Below, one piece after another: positions 7,627-13,665 of a stretch of 22,053 bases of DNA. Location of the stretch: NCBI GenBank assembly GCA_036516995.1, contig DATDYW010000003.1:1-22053 (forward strand), written 5' to 3'. Source of the DNA: DATDYW01 sp036516995. GTDB lineage: Bacteria > Patescibacteriota > Minisyncoccia > Phycocordibacterales > JAACPR01. A program made the translations under genes and the position numbers. The notes below the pieces were generated by a model. The model searched no databases and was not told the DNA's origin. It worked only from the letters and a program-made list of their open reading frames with translations. How positions within the stretch are numbered: position 1 is the first letter of the stretch; every line of letters starts with the position of its first letter.

Positions 7627-7655
7627 ACGGTAGCAAGCTGGAAGATTCGTCGCAA
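7627..7655 (-). promoter_or_regulatory. yebC promoter
   Basis: On the minus strand, TTGCGA (complement of 7650-7655), a 17-nt spacer and TACCGT (complement of 7627-7632), followed after 6 nt by the yebC ATG. The spacing is ideal although the -10 differs from TATAAT at two or three positions. The rest of the 7621-7801 spacer shows nothing beyond the 3' U-rich end of the next gene. Confidence 0.5.
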
Positions 7656-7784
7656 ACAGGAGAGAACCCCGCCAAGTTCGGAGCGATTTTATGTTTTCTT
7701 TATCGCCTCTTCATTCCCGTTTTGCTACCGTCCCGCCCTGGGGGCCTGCATTTCGACGCATCTCCACAGTGACTCGTCAGGTAG

Positions 7785-7801
7785 AAAAAAGAAAAGCCCC
7801 C
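7785..7801 (-). terminator. U-rich 3' end of the 7802-8059 gene
   Basis: The minus strand reads GAGGGGGCTTTTCTTTTTTC directly after the TGA stop. The G-run plus CTTTTCTTTT tail is the same tail seen after other genes in the window, so it is likely an intrinsic terminator, though the hairpin stem is weak by eye. Confidence 0.4.
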
Positions 7802-8059
7802 TCAAACCATTGCGGGTTCGCGGAGGGCAAAGAGTACAGACTCGCAGTCGGGCAGTCCGGCGGGTGAGGCCTCGCGGCCGCAGGCCTTGATCAGCTCACC
7901 CATCTCCGCGGAGGCCGAGGCGTCACGGGAGATGTAGAGCAGGCGGCGCTCAGGCGAGAGCGCGTCCCAGAGGGCGGTGAGCTCCGCCTGGCCGGAGAGC
8001 GACATGTGCTCGAAGTAGGGAAACTCCGAGGCCTGATTGGGAACGTGAAGGTTCTTCAT
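7802..8059 (-). CDS. Small hypothetical protein
   Basis: 85 aa from the ATG at 8057-8059 (MKNLHVPNQASEFPYFEHMS...); an in-frame ATG six codons upstream would overlap the putative promoter. The protein is soluble-looking and mixed in charge, with ALSPERRLLYISRDASASAEMGELIKACG in the middle and two later cysteines; no family recognised. TTGCGC-17-TTAGCT upstream ends 6 nt before this ATG, consistent with the leaderless layout of neighbouring genes. It ends in a G-run and CTTTTCTTTTTT tail like the next gene, so each may be an independent small transcription unit placed between ruvB and yebC. Confidence 0.6.
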   Translation of the reverse strand: MKNLHVPNQASEFPYFEHMSLSGQAELTALWDALSPERRLLYISRDASASAEMGELIKACGREASPAGLPDCESVLFALREPAMV

Positions 8060-8142
8060 ACGACCAGCTAAGCGCATCGCCAGCAGCGGCGCAAGCGCTA
8101 GAGCAGCCGGCTGCCGAGATCTGGAGGGTGATGGGCGAGGCG

Positions 8143-8161
8143 GAAAAAGAAAAGCCCCCGT
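8143..8161 (-). terminator. U-rich 3' end of the 8162-8497 gene
   Basis: The minus strand reads ACGGGGGCTTTTCTTTTTCC right after the stop, preceded by GGCGGCCGCC inside the gene end, which can form a hairpin. Nearly identical in its last 15 nt to the tail after the 7802-8059 gene. Confidence 0.45.
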
Positions 8162-8497
8162 TCAGGAGGCGGCCGCCACGAGCGGGCGGGGGTAGGGAAC
8201 GAGCTGGCTCACATCCTTGCGCATCAGCTGGCGCATCGCGAGCGTCGTGCCAATGGTGGTCGATCCGCCCTCCATTCGGCTGGCCTCGCGGGCAGCCTTC
8301 GGGCTGTGCCGTGCCAGCTTGTGGCCGTGCTGGCGGAGGATTCGATCGGTGGTGTTGGCTGCGTCGAGCAGGCGCAGCGCAAACTTTGCCCGCTCTGCCC
8401 TCGGCATCGCTCCGATCGTTTTCTCGAACCGCTGCCGCTGGTCGGCGGAGCACTCGTCCCACATGCGCTTCGGTATTCCGAATTTTCCAAGTTTCAT
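8162..8497 (-). CDS. Small basic hypothetical protein
   Basis: 111 aa from the ATG at 8495-8497 (MKLGKFGIPKRMWDECSADQ...). Helix-rich, basic (QRQRFEKTIGAMPRAERAKFALRL, RQHGHKLARHSPKAAREASR), no membrane segment or signal peptide, no recognised domain. A nucleic-acid-binding role is possible from charge but unproven. The -10-like TACATT (complement 8506-8511) ends 8 nt before this ATG, again fitting a leaderless start. Located between ruvB and the 7802-8059 gene on the same strand. Confidence 0.65.
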   Translation of the reverse strand: MKLGKFGIPKRMWDECSADQRQRFEKTIGAMPRAERAKFALRLLDAANTTDRILRQHGHKLARHSPKAAREASRMEGGSTTIGTTLAMRQLMRKDVSQLVPYPRPLVAAAS

Positions 8498-8528
8498 ACG
8501 GCCACAATGTAGCATACTGAGGGGCCAG

Positions 8529-9563
8529 CTAAAGCAATCGATCTCCCAAATTTGGTGGTGGCGTGAGGCCGAGGTGGCGGTAAGCGACAGCGGTGGCGGT
8601 GCGGCCCCGGGGCGTGCGCTCGAGGAGGCCGAGTTGCATCAAATACGGTTCATTGAACTCTTCCACCGTAGAGGTTTCCTCCGAGAGTGCTGCCGCGAGC
8701 GTGCCGAGGCCTACCGGACCGCCGCCGTACTTCTCAATTACAGCCGCGAGGATAGCACGGTCGGCCTTCGTGAGCCCGAGCTGGTCGATCTCGAGCATTG
8801 CCAGCGCCTCGTTGACCACCTCGGGCGTGAGCTCGACCTTCCGAACCTGCGCGAGGTCGCGGCAGCGTTTCAAGAGGTAGTTGGCGGTGCGCGGCGTGGC
8901 GCGCGAGCGGCCGGCGATGCACTTAGCAGTTTCCTTCGTGAGATTGACGCCCAGTATTTTTGCCGAGCGCGCCACAATTTGGGAAATTTCCTCGGGTGAG
9001 TAGAACTCGAGCCGGTGAACGCCACCAGAAAATCGAGAGCGAAGCGGTGCCGAGAGCATTGCTACGCGAGTGGTGGCAGCTAAAAGAGTGAAAGGTGGCA
9101 ATTCGAGTTGAATTGAGCGCGCAGAAGGACCCTTGCCGATAACAATGTCGAGCACGCCCGATTCCATCGCCGGGTAGAGCACCTCCTCGATGGCGCGGTT
9201 GAGGCGGTGCACCTCGTCAATGAAAAGCACGTCGCCCGGCGCGAGGTTGGTGAGAATGGAGGCGAGGTCGCCGACCTTCTCAATCGATGGGCCGGACGTA
9301 ACCTTCAGCGCAGAACCAGCGTGTTTTGCTACAAGATGTGCGAGCGTGGTCTTGCCGAGTCCTGGCGGGCCGTAGAAGAGGACGTGCTCGGGCGGGTGGT
9401 TGCGCTCCTTTGCGGCATCAAGAAGAACGCGGAGATTTTCTTTTATTTGTCGCTGCCCAACGTACTCATCCCAGGTGCCAGGTCGAAGCTCGCGGTCTAG
9501 TGCAACATCGGGGGAGCGGCCGATTTTGGAGTCGTCGGAAGGCGGCTTCGGGGTACTTGACAT
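8529..9563 (-). CDS. ruvB: Holliday junction branch migration ATPase RuvB
   Basis: AAA+ hexameric motor that, with RuvA, drives branch migration of Holliday junctions before RuvC cleavage. The 344-aa protein has the family N-terminus (LRPGTWDEYVGQRQIKENL), Walker A GPPGLGKTTLAH near residue 64, Walker B LFIDEVHRLNR near 112, sensor 1 LLAATTR, the arginine finger LRSRFSGG, and the C-terminal winged-helix region (GGGPVGLGTLAAALSEE...EPYLMQLGLLERTPRGR). Length is normal. The ATG at 9561-9563 is the natural start; a TAACAT box lies 11 nt upstream. The start region is overlapped by a plus-strand promoter reading into the non-coding 9591-9965 segment, so the two are back to back. Confidence 0.98.
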   Translation of the reverse strand: MSSTPKPPSDDSKIGRSPDVALDRELRPGTWDEYVGQRQIKENLRVLLDAAKERNHPPEHVLFYGPPGLGKTTLAHLVAKHAGSALKVTSGPSIEKVGDLASILTNLAPGDVLFIDEVHRLNRAIEEVLYPAMESGVLDIVIGKGPSARSIQLELPPFTLLAATTRVAMLSAPLRSRFSGGVHRLEFYSPEEISQIVARSAKILGVNLTKETAKCIAGRSRATPRTANYLLKRCRDLAQVRKVELTPEVVNEALAMLEIDQLGLTKADRAILAAVIEKYGGGPVGLGTLAAALSEETSTVEEFNEPYLMQLGLLERTPRGRTATAVAYRHLGLTPPPNLGDRLL

Positions 9564-9584
9564 GAGTGCTCAATATGTTAGCAT
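9557..9584 (+). promoter_or_regulatory. Promoter reading into the structured RNA candidate
   Basis: TTGACA at 9557-9562, a 16-nt spacer and TAGCAT at 9579-9584 on the plus strand, overlapping the first codons of ruvB on the other strand. Transcription would begin near 9591 and there is no plus-strand gene for over 2 kb. Confidence 0.5.
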
Positions 9585-9590
9585 ACTCCG

Positions 9591-9965
9591 TGCGACTGAT
9601 CTCTGTGGATCCTTGACCCCGCTCTCTAGTCCCGACCTGACCTGACCTACCAGAAGGCCCGTATGGCCACGTAGAACGTTCAGAGCAGGAATCTCTAAGC
9701 GAGGGTCTCCCCCGAGATCTCACAGGCGATACAGATGAGGACGTCTTGGTAATGCACCTCGGTGCACCGCTGGGACTATCCATATCCTTTCGTCGTCTCA
9801 TAGCACACCGCCGTGAGCTCGCTTAGAGGTTCATGACCTGAACCTGCGGACCGTCAAGGTTCGTCGGCGACCCGACCAAAATCAGTCAGCAAAAAATAAA
9901 CGGCCTAACTTACCTACGATGGTGGCCGTAAACAGAGCCCCGCGCAACTTGCGCGGGGCTCTGTT
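9591..9965 (+). ncRNA. Unclassified structured RNA candidate (~375 nt)
   Basis: No credible gene in this 480-bp gap between ruvB and pilB, but there is dense nested base pairing: an 11-bp helix CTCTAAGCGAG (9693-9703) with CTCGCTTAGAG (9818-9828); directly stacked on it CTCACAGGCG (9719-9728) with CGCCGTGAG (9809-9817); then ATGAG/GACG (9735-9743) with CGTC/CTCAT (9791-9801); apical hairpins GTCTC/GAGAT (9705-9718), TGCACC/GGTGCA (9753-9766) and GGTTCA/TGAACC (9828-9844). It is bounded by a TTGACA promoter and a long GC hairpin. I looked for RNase P RNA, tmRNA, SRP and 6S signatures and did not recognise any. Size and multibranched fold resemble housekeeping RNAs, so a diverged known class remains possible. 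Strand is inferred from the promoter. Confidence 0.55.
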
Positions 9966-9970
9966 ATATA
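9931..9970 (+). terminator. Strong GC hairpin terminator
   Basis: AACAGAGCCCCGCGC and GCGCGGGGCTCTGTT form a 15-bp stem around AACTT, followed on the plus strand by ATATAG. The U-tract is poor, but the hairpin closes the structured region upstream and separates it from the convergent pilB 3' end. Confidence 0.6.
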
Positions 9971-9973
9971 GCC

Positions 9974-10078
9974 AAGTAACAAGGAAGAAGTAATAAGTAA
10001 TAAGTTCAGATTAATACCTTGTATTTTATGCCTTGTTAAATCCTTAACTTATTAATTCTTCCTTGTTACTTATTCCTT
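9974..10078. repeat. A/T-rich inverted repeat overlapping the pilB 3' end
   Basis: AAGTAACAAGGAAGAA (9974-9989) is perfectly inverted at 10056-10071 (TTCTTCCTTGTTACTT), with further TAATAAG/CTTATTA pairing inside. The right arm lies within the last codons of pilB and encodes its final residues (GISNKEELIS), so the repeat has become part of the gene. Same family as the elements after dnaA, dnaN, yebC and polA. Confidence 0.7.
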
Positions 10079-11804
10079 CATTGGTCGCTTCGGCAACCGC
10101 GCGTGCATCAGGCTCGGCGGCAGGTTTTCCTTCGCGGGTCTCGAGCGAGACGACGCGCTCTAGCTCGGAAATAGTTGTGATACCAGCGAGCATTTTGAGA
10201 ATTCCATCCTCGGCCATATCCGGGATGCCCTGGCCGCGCGCTGCGGCCTTGATCTCGCGCTCGGACGGGTTGAGCTGGAGCGCCGCCTCCACGGCGCCGT
10301 CGGTGAAGATGGCCTCGAAGATGCCGATGCGCCCCCTGAAGCCGGTGCCGTTGCACTTCTGGCAGCCGACGGGCGCGAAGACGTCCTCGGTCCAGGCGAC
10401 CGTCGCGTTCGGGGTGTCGGCGTAAATTCTCTTTGCGACCTCTAGGTCGTGGCCGGTGAGCTTGGTCGGCTTCTTGCACTCCTTGCAGAGGCGTCGCACT
10501 AGGCGCTGGGCAATTGAGAGACGAATGGCGGAGGTCATCACCTTCGGGTTCACGCCCAGGTCTATGAGCCGCGGATAGGCGCCGGCGGCGTTGTTGGTGT
10601 GAATCGTGGAGAAGACGAGGTGGCCGGTGAGCGCGGCGTGGATGGCGGTCTCCGCCGTTTCTAGGTCGCGGATTTCACCAACCATAATGAGGTCGGGGTC
10701 CTGGCGCAGCGCGTGCTTGAGCCCCGTGGCGAAGTCGTAGCCGTGCTTGCGGTCCACCTGCGTCTGCACCAGGCCGGCGACGTGGTACTCCACCGGGTCC
10801 TCGATGGTGATGATCTTGCTGTCGACGGTCAGGCGCCGCTTGAGGAAGGCGTAGAGCGTGGTTGTCTTGCCCGAGCCGGTGGGGCCGGTGTTGAGCACCA
10901 TGCCGTCGGGGCGGTCGACCTCTTTGAGGAATTTTTCAAGAAGAGATGCTTCAACACCCAGCTCTTCAATTGGAACGGAAATGGTTTCCGGGTTGAGGAA
11001 GCGCATCACGATGGTTTCGTTGTAGACGCCGGGGATGATTGAAGAGCGAACTTCAAATTCGGCACCACCAACAACAACAGAGAAGCGGCCGTCTTGGGCA
11101 ACGCCTTGAACGTTGAGTTTCATACTCGACAGCAGCTTGATGCGCGAGAGGAGGAGCTTGAAGGTGTCGTAGTCGATGCGCGCCACGTCGATGAGCAGGC
11201 CGTCGAGGCGGTACCGAATGCGCACGTCGTCTTTCTCCGGCTCGACGTGCACGTCGGAGGCGTCCACCGCCACCGCGCCGGCGGCGAGCACCTCGACGAT
11301 GCGCGAGACGCGGAAAGAGCGCTTGGCGGCCACCGTGTCGGCGACCAGTTTCTCGACGTCCTGAATCGACTGCACGGAATTCACAAACTCGGCAAGCGCC
11401 TCGCTCTGAATGTTCAACGACCCGGCCTTGGTCTCAGAGGCGAAGGCGATGTCCTTGTAGCGGGCCCAGGCGCGCTCGAGCGAGGGAACGGAGACGAGAA
11501 ACTTTTCTACGAGGTAGCCGCGCTCCTCTAGGGCGCGCAGCAGCCCCTGGGTGTCCTCGCGGGTTACCGCCGCGACCGCGACGCGGAGCTTCTTGCCGGT
11601 CTGGTTGAAGACGGCCAACCGGGCGGCGCGCGCCTCTTCCTCTGGTATGAGGCGGAGACCGTCGGTGTCTATCGAGACGAGCGAGAGGTCGGCGTAGGGG
11701 AGCCCGTGGTGCTCTGCCATTATGCGGGCGAGGTCCTCCTCCTCGCGTCGGTAGAGCTCGCCGATGAAACGGTTCCGCTTGTCGTCGTCGAATACGGCTG
11801 GCAT
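10044..11804 (-). CDS. pilB: Type IV pilus assembly/type II secretion ATPase (PilB/GspE family)
   Basis: Hexameric cytoplasmic ATPase that powers pilin polymerisation or pseudopilus extension. The 586-aa protein has an N-terminal MshEN/T2SSE_N-like domain (residues ~10-130), the ATPase core with VDASDVHVEPEKDDVRIRYRLDG, Walker A GPTGSGKTTTLYA near 306, ITIEDPVEYHV (Asp box), Walker B DLIMVGEIRDLETAE, the His box TGHLVFSTIHTN, and the tetracysteine zinc motif CKECKKP...CQKCNGTGFRGR (about 441-485). These identify the extension ATPase and exclude the retraction ATPase PilT, which lacks the N domain and zinc motif. The last ten residues come from a repeat element. No other pilus genes are in the window, but small exported proteins are encoded divergently upstream. 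TAAAAT 15 nt upstream is a possible -10. Confidence 0.95.
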   Translation of the reverse strand: MPAVFDDDKRNRFIGELYRREEEDLARIMAEHHGLPYADLSLVSIDTDGLRLIPEEEARAARLAVFNQTGKKLRVAVAAVTREDTQGLLRALEERGYLVEKFLVSVPSLERAWARYKDIAFASETKAGSLNIQSEALAEFVNSVQSIQDVEKLVADTVAAKRSFRVSRIVEVLAAGAVAVDASDVHVEPEKDDVRIRYRLDGLLIDVARIDYDTFKLLLSRIKLLSSMKLNVQGVAQDGRFSVVVGGAEFEVRSSIIPGVYNETIVMRFLNPETISVPIEELGVEASLLEKFLKEVDRPDGMVLNTGPTGSGKTTTLYAFLKRRLTVDSKIITIEDPVEYHVAGLVQTQVDRKHGYDFATGLKHALRQDPDLIMVGEIRDLETAETAIHAALTGHLVFSTIHTNNAAGAYPRLIDLGVNPKVMTSAIRLSIAQRLVRRLCKECKKPTKLTGHDLEVAKRIYADTPNATVAWTEDVFAPVGCQKCNGTGFRGRIGIFEAIFTDGAVEAALQLNPSEREIKAAARGQGIPDMAEDGILKMLAGITTISELERVVSLETREGKPAAEPDARAVAEATNEGISNKEELIS

Positions 11805-11844
11805 AGGCGTGTCGGGCGAATTTTAGCACCGCAGAGCGGGAGGT

Positions 11845-11875
11845 TGGCGCCGGCCGCGCGGCGCGGCCGGCGCCA
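11845..11875. repeat. GC palindrome between pilB and lipoprotein promoters
   Basis: A 31-bp palindrome (arms TGGCGCCGGCCGCGC and GCGCGGCCGGCGCCA around one G) lies in the divergent spacer and ends one base before the -35 box (11877) of the lipoprotein gene. It may be an operator for the divergent pair or an insulating hairpin. Confidence 0.6.
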
Positions 11876-11876
11876 T

Positions 11877-11905
11877 TTGACCATATTTGTTATGGGTGAT
11901 ATAAT
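11877..11905 (+). promoter_or_regulatory. Promoter of the zinc-ribbon lipoprotein gene
   Basis: TTGACC (11877-11882), 17-nt spacer, TATAAT (11900-11905). One of the best promoters in the window; predicted start near 11912, only about 4 nt before the ATG at 11916. Confidence 0.75.
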
Positions 11906-11915
11906 GCGCCGCAAG

Positions 11916-12380
11916 ATGAGAACCTCGATACATTTCATCATAGTCATTTGCTCGGTCGCGCTCGCCTCGTGCAAGCCCGAACGGAAACAGGAAGAAATGC
12001 CTCCCCAGCCCGGCGCTGCGCAGAACGCGCAGCCGGATGTCCGGGACATCCCAATCAATGCGCCCGTCCAGACGCTCGCGTCGAACGCGCCCAGCGCGCC
12101 GACGCGGAAAAACACGGCGGCACCGGGGGGTCTCTACGGAATCCTTCCGGGCAGATTCTTTGTCTGCTCCGCGTGTCGGCTGCGGCTGCCCGACCCTCGG
12201 GCGAAAGGTGAGCCGTGCCCTCGGTGCGGCAAGCCATTCTCGCCGCCCAACGGTGCCCCGCTGCTTCACCAGAGCGGAAGCTCCCGAGAGCAGCCCACAA
12301 GTTGGCGCGCCATCTGGGGGCACAACCCCGACGGCAGCCCCCGCCTTGTCGGCGGCGGAACCTTCTACCGGAGGAGGTAA
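11916..12380 (+). CDS. Putative lipoprotein with zinc-ribbon-like motif
   Basis: 154 aa. The N-terminus MRTSIHFIIVICSVALASCK is a lipoprotein signal (hydrophobic stretch, lipobox LASC with Cys19), so the protein is likely exported and lipid-anchored. A Pro/Ala/Asn-rich linker follows (residues ~20-75), then CSAC...CPRC (about 88-108), a four-cysteine zinc-ribbon arrangement, and a Gly/Pro/Arg-rich tail. The first in-frame ATGs (11892, 11904) overlap the TATAAT, so the ATG at 11916 is chosen; the message would be essentially leaderless. A zinc ribbon on an exported protein is unusual; it could instead be disulfide-bonded. The gene ends in GGAGGAGGTAA, which is the Shine-Dalgarno of the next gene, so the two form an operon. 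No family recognised. Confidence 0.75.
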   Translation: MRTSIHFIIVICSVALASCKPERKQEEMPPQPGAAQNAQPDVRDIPINAPVQTLASNAPSAPTRKNTAAPGGLYGILPGRFFVCSACRLRLPDPRAKGEPCPRCGKPFSPPNGAPLLHQSGSSREQPTSWRAIWGHNPDGSPRLVGGGTFYRRR

Positions 12381-12383
12381 TCT

Positions 12384-12689
12384 ATGAAAAAAATAGCAAC
12401 ACTCATCGCGGCACTCGCCGTGATGCTCTCGCTGTCGTCGTGCTACACCATTGATCCCTCGTGCGGATACGGGGGCGGCGGCTACGGCGGCTATCGCCCC
12501 AGCTACGGCGGCGGATACGGCGGCTACGGCGGTTCCGGCGGGTACCGTCGGAGCTACCCTAGCCACGGCTACGGCGGTGGCTACGGCCCGGGCTGCTACG
12601 GCGGCGGCTACGGCTACCAGCAGCAAAGCTGGGGAACCGTCTGGGGCGGACGCTACCGCCACGGCGGCACCATCCGCTCCTACCGGTGA
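12384..12689 (+). CDS. Gly/Tyr-rich lipoprotein
   Basis: 101 aa: lipoprotein signal MKKIATLIAALAVMLSLSSC (lipobox LSSC, Cys20), then about 70 residues dominated by Gly and Tyr in GGYGGY-like repeats with occasional Arg/Ser/Pro. Such low-complexity Gly-Tyr regions occur in surface, adhesive or matrix-forming proteins, but no function can be assigned. It starts 3 nt after the upstream lipoprotein stop and has a strong Shine-Dalgarno (GGAGG, 8 nt upstream), the clearest in the window, as expected for an internal operon gene among leaderless first genes. A strong terminator follows. The GGCGGCTACGG repeats in DNA make the opposite strand appear open; that shadow frame is not a gene. Confidence 0.8.
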   Translation: MKKIATLIAALAVMLSLSSCYTIDPSCGYGGGGYGGYRPSYGGGYGGYGGSGGYRRSYPSHGYGGGYGPGCYGGGYGYQQQSWGTVWGGRYRHGGTIRSYR

Positions 12690-12714
12690 CGTACCGGTGA
12701 CGGGCAAACATTCA

Positions 12715-12750
12715 GCCGGCGGCGCACTCGCGCCGCCGGCTTTTCTTTTA
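12715..12750 (+). terminator. Intrinsic terminator of the lipoprotein operon
   Basis: GCCGGCGGCGC (12715-12725) and GCGCCGCCGGC (12730-12740) form an 11-bp stem with an ACTC loop, followed by TTTTCTTTTA. Confidence 0.9.
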
Positions 12751-12785
12751 ACAATCATTGTTTTGTCGATGATTCGAAAAATTTA

Positions 12786-12940
12786 GTCACAAGTCACTAA
12801 GTCTTTTGCCACTTGGGGCCGTGGCAAAAACCTAAGTGCTCGCGACCCCAGCTCACGGCCTCGCCAAAGCCCTCGGCATCGCTGCGCTTTTCGATTCCGG
12901 GTGCTAGCTGAGCAGTCAGCTAGCACCTAGCGGAATCGAA
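12786..12940 (-). repeat. Structured repeat element, copy 1
   Basis: One of three related elements (others 17703-17835 and 19240-19450). Read on the minus strand it has CGGAATCGAA (inverse of TTCGATTCCG at 12931-12940), a GC-rich segment, GGGGTCGCGAGCACTTAG, a variable hairpin TTTTTGCCAC/GTGGCAAAAG, and CTTAGTGACTTGTGAC. GTCGCGAG pairs with CTTGTGAC using two G-U wobbles that would be A-C mismatches on the plus strand, pointing to a minus-strand RNA. The other end is a hairpin (GGTGCTAGCTGA/TCAGCTAGCACC) enclosed by TTCGATTCCG/CGGAATCGAA, which resembles a tRNA T-loop and its complement, but no tRNA gene is present here. The segment 12751-13044 has no gene otherwise. Confidence 0.65.
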
Positions 12941-13009
12941 CCCCCGGGGCGGGACGCTAGCAAATTCAACCTAAAGGTACGGTGAGGAAAAAATAAAGTT
13001 GTCCGGCTC

Positions 13010-13044
13010 GGAGCGCCCCAAACACTGAGTGTTTGGGGCGCTCC
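13010..13044. repeat. 35-bp palindrome abutting a promoter
   Basis: GGAGCGCCCCAAACACT, one central G, then AGTGTTTGGGGCGCTCC: 17-bp perfect arms. It ends one base before the TTGCCT -35 candidate (13045-13050) of the next gene. The core AAACACTGAGTGTTT recurs at 21301-21368. Either an operator or a bidirectional hairpin. Confidence 0.75.
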
Positions 13045-13073
13045 TTGCCTTCCGGTATGCGCGGTGGTAATAA
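13045..13073 (+). promoter_or_regulatory. Candidate promoter of the Cys-rich lipoprotein gene
   Basis: TTGCCT (13045-13050), 17-nt spacer, TAATAA (13068-13073); the ATG follows 14 nt later. The -10 is imperfect. Confidence 0.4.
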
Positions 13074-13087
13074 CAGGACAAAGTGCC

Positions 13088-13558
13088 ATGAAAACCAGAT
13101 ATACCCCACTCGCGGCTCTTGCCGCGCTCCTGGCGCTCGCCTCGTGCGTTGCGCCGCCCGCCAAACCCGCCACCGCTTCCAGCGTGCCGCCCAAACCAGT
13201 CAAGTTCGAGGCTCTCTGCGCCAAACCCGTGGTCGCCTCCACCTGTACTCCGCGCTGCACCAACAGCTGCAAGCCCGGAGCCTGTCGCTGTTGCGACAAT
13301 GGGCCGTGCCAGAAAAAGGTTGTCGTCGCGACGAAACCCAAACCGCCTGCTCCGAAGCCGATGGTTTGTGCGCCAAAGCCCGCACCGAAGCCGGCGTGCG
13401 TGCCCAAGCCCGCGCCGGTCGTCGCGTGTCCGCCCAAGCCCGCGTCGCCACCCCCGGTGGTATGCCCGCCCAAACCGGCTCCGGCTCCCGCCCCCACGAC
13501 AGTGATCACCAAGAGATGCGAGCCGCCGCGCAATTTGAGCGCCCTCGTCTTCCCGTGA
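13088..13558 (+). CDS. Cys-rich, Lys-Pro-repeat lipoprotein
   Basis: 156 aa beginning MKTRYTPLAALAALLALASC, a lipoprotein signal with lipobox LASC (Cys20). The mature part has a dense cysteine cluster (CTPRCTNSCKPGACRCCDNG, about residues 53-75), then a long stretch of KP/PKPAP repeats with periodic cysteines (VCAPKPAPKPACVPKPAP...VACPPKPA...VVCPPKPAPAP), ending in a basic tail. The pattern suggests a wall-spanning Pro-rich stalk, possibly disulfide-linked; no family recognised. The ATG at 13088 is chosen over an upstream in-frame ATG at 13064 because it gives the signal peptide directly and lies after the -10 candidate. Third short lipoprotein in 1.6 kb, all downstream of the divergent pilB, hinting at a cell-surface locus. 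A terminator follows. Confidence 0.8.
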   Translation: MKTRYTPLAALAALLALASCVAPPAKPATASSVPPKPVKFEALCAKPVVASTCTPRCTNSCKPGACRCCDNGPCQKKVVVATKPKPPAPKPMVCAPKPAPKPACVPKPAPVVACPPKPASPPPVVCPPKPAPAPAPTTVITKRCEPPRNLSALVFP

Positions 13559-13575
13559 CATCGGTGCCCTCACCT

Positions 13576-13606
13576 AACCAGCCCCAGGAGGCTGGTTTTC
13601 CTTTTT
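13576..13606 (+). terminator. Intrinsic terminator of the Cys-rich lipoprotein gene
   Basis: AACCAGCC and GGCTGGTT pair around CCAGGA, followed by TTCCTTTTT. Confidence 0.88.
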
Positions 13607-13628
13607 AAGCGGCCCCTTGCCGGGGCTA

Positions 13629-13656
13629 TTGACAAAATTTCAATAAGGAATATAAT
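13629..13656 (+). promoter_or_regulatory. Promoter of the membrane-anchored protein gene
   Basis: TTGACA (13629-13634), 16-nt spacer, TATAAT (13651-13656), then 9 nt to the ATG at 13666. Perfect consensus boxes; the predicted mRNA start is within about 2 nt of the start codon. Confidence 0.88.
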
Positions 13657-13665
13657 GCTTCCCAA

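Noticed and set aside
7621..7801. Short plus-strand frame starting at 7691 in the spacer after yebC
   Set aside because: Would run into the antisense of the next gene, has no promoter or ribosome-binding signal and no protein-like composition.
8217..8999. 260-residue plus-strand frame over ruvB and the neighbouring small gene
   Set aside because: Antisense to conserved RuvB coding sequence, no recognisable motif or promoter.
9591..9965. RNase P RNA, tmRNA or SRP RNA assignment for the structured region
   Set aside because: None of the conserved sequence blocks (for example GAGGAAAGTCC or ACAGAA of RNase P, a T-arm of tmRNA, or the SRP tetraloop motif) was found on either strand by eye.
12384..12689. 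GGCGGCTACGG repeats as a CRISPR-like or tandem repeat array
   Set aside because: The repeats are short, irregular and in frame as Gly-Tyr codons of a lipoprotein; there are no spacers. No CRISPR array was seen anywhere in the window.
11823..12758. 311-residue minus-strand frame over the lipoprotein genes
   Set aside because: It mirrors the Gly/Tyr repeat DNA and overlaps a clear promoter, terminator and two signal-peptide-bearing genes on the plus strand.
12930..13010. Possible tRNA or tmRNA 3' end on the minus strand (GGGGGTTCGATTCCG)
   Set aside because: The T-stem does not pair, there is no D or anticodon arm or matching acceptor, and no tmRNA tag frame upstream. Treated as part of repeat copy 1.
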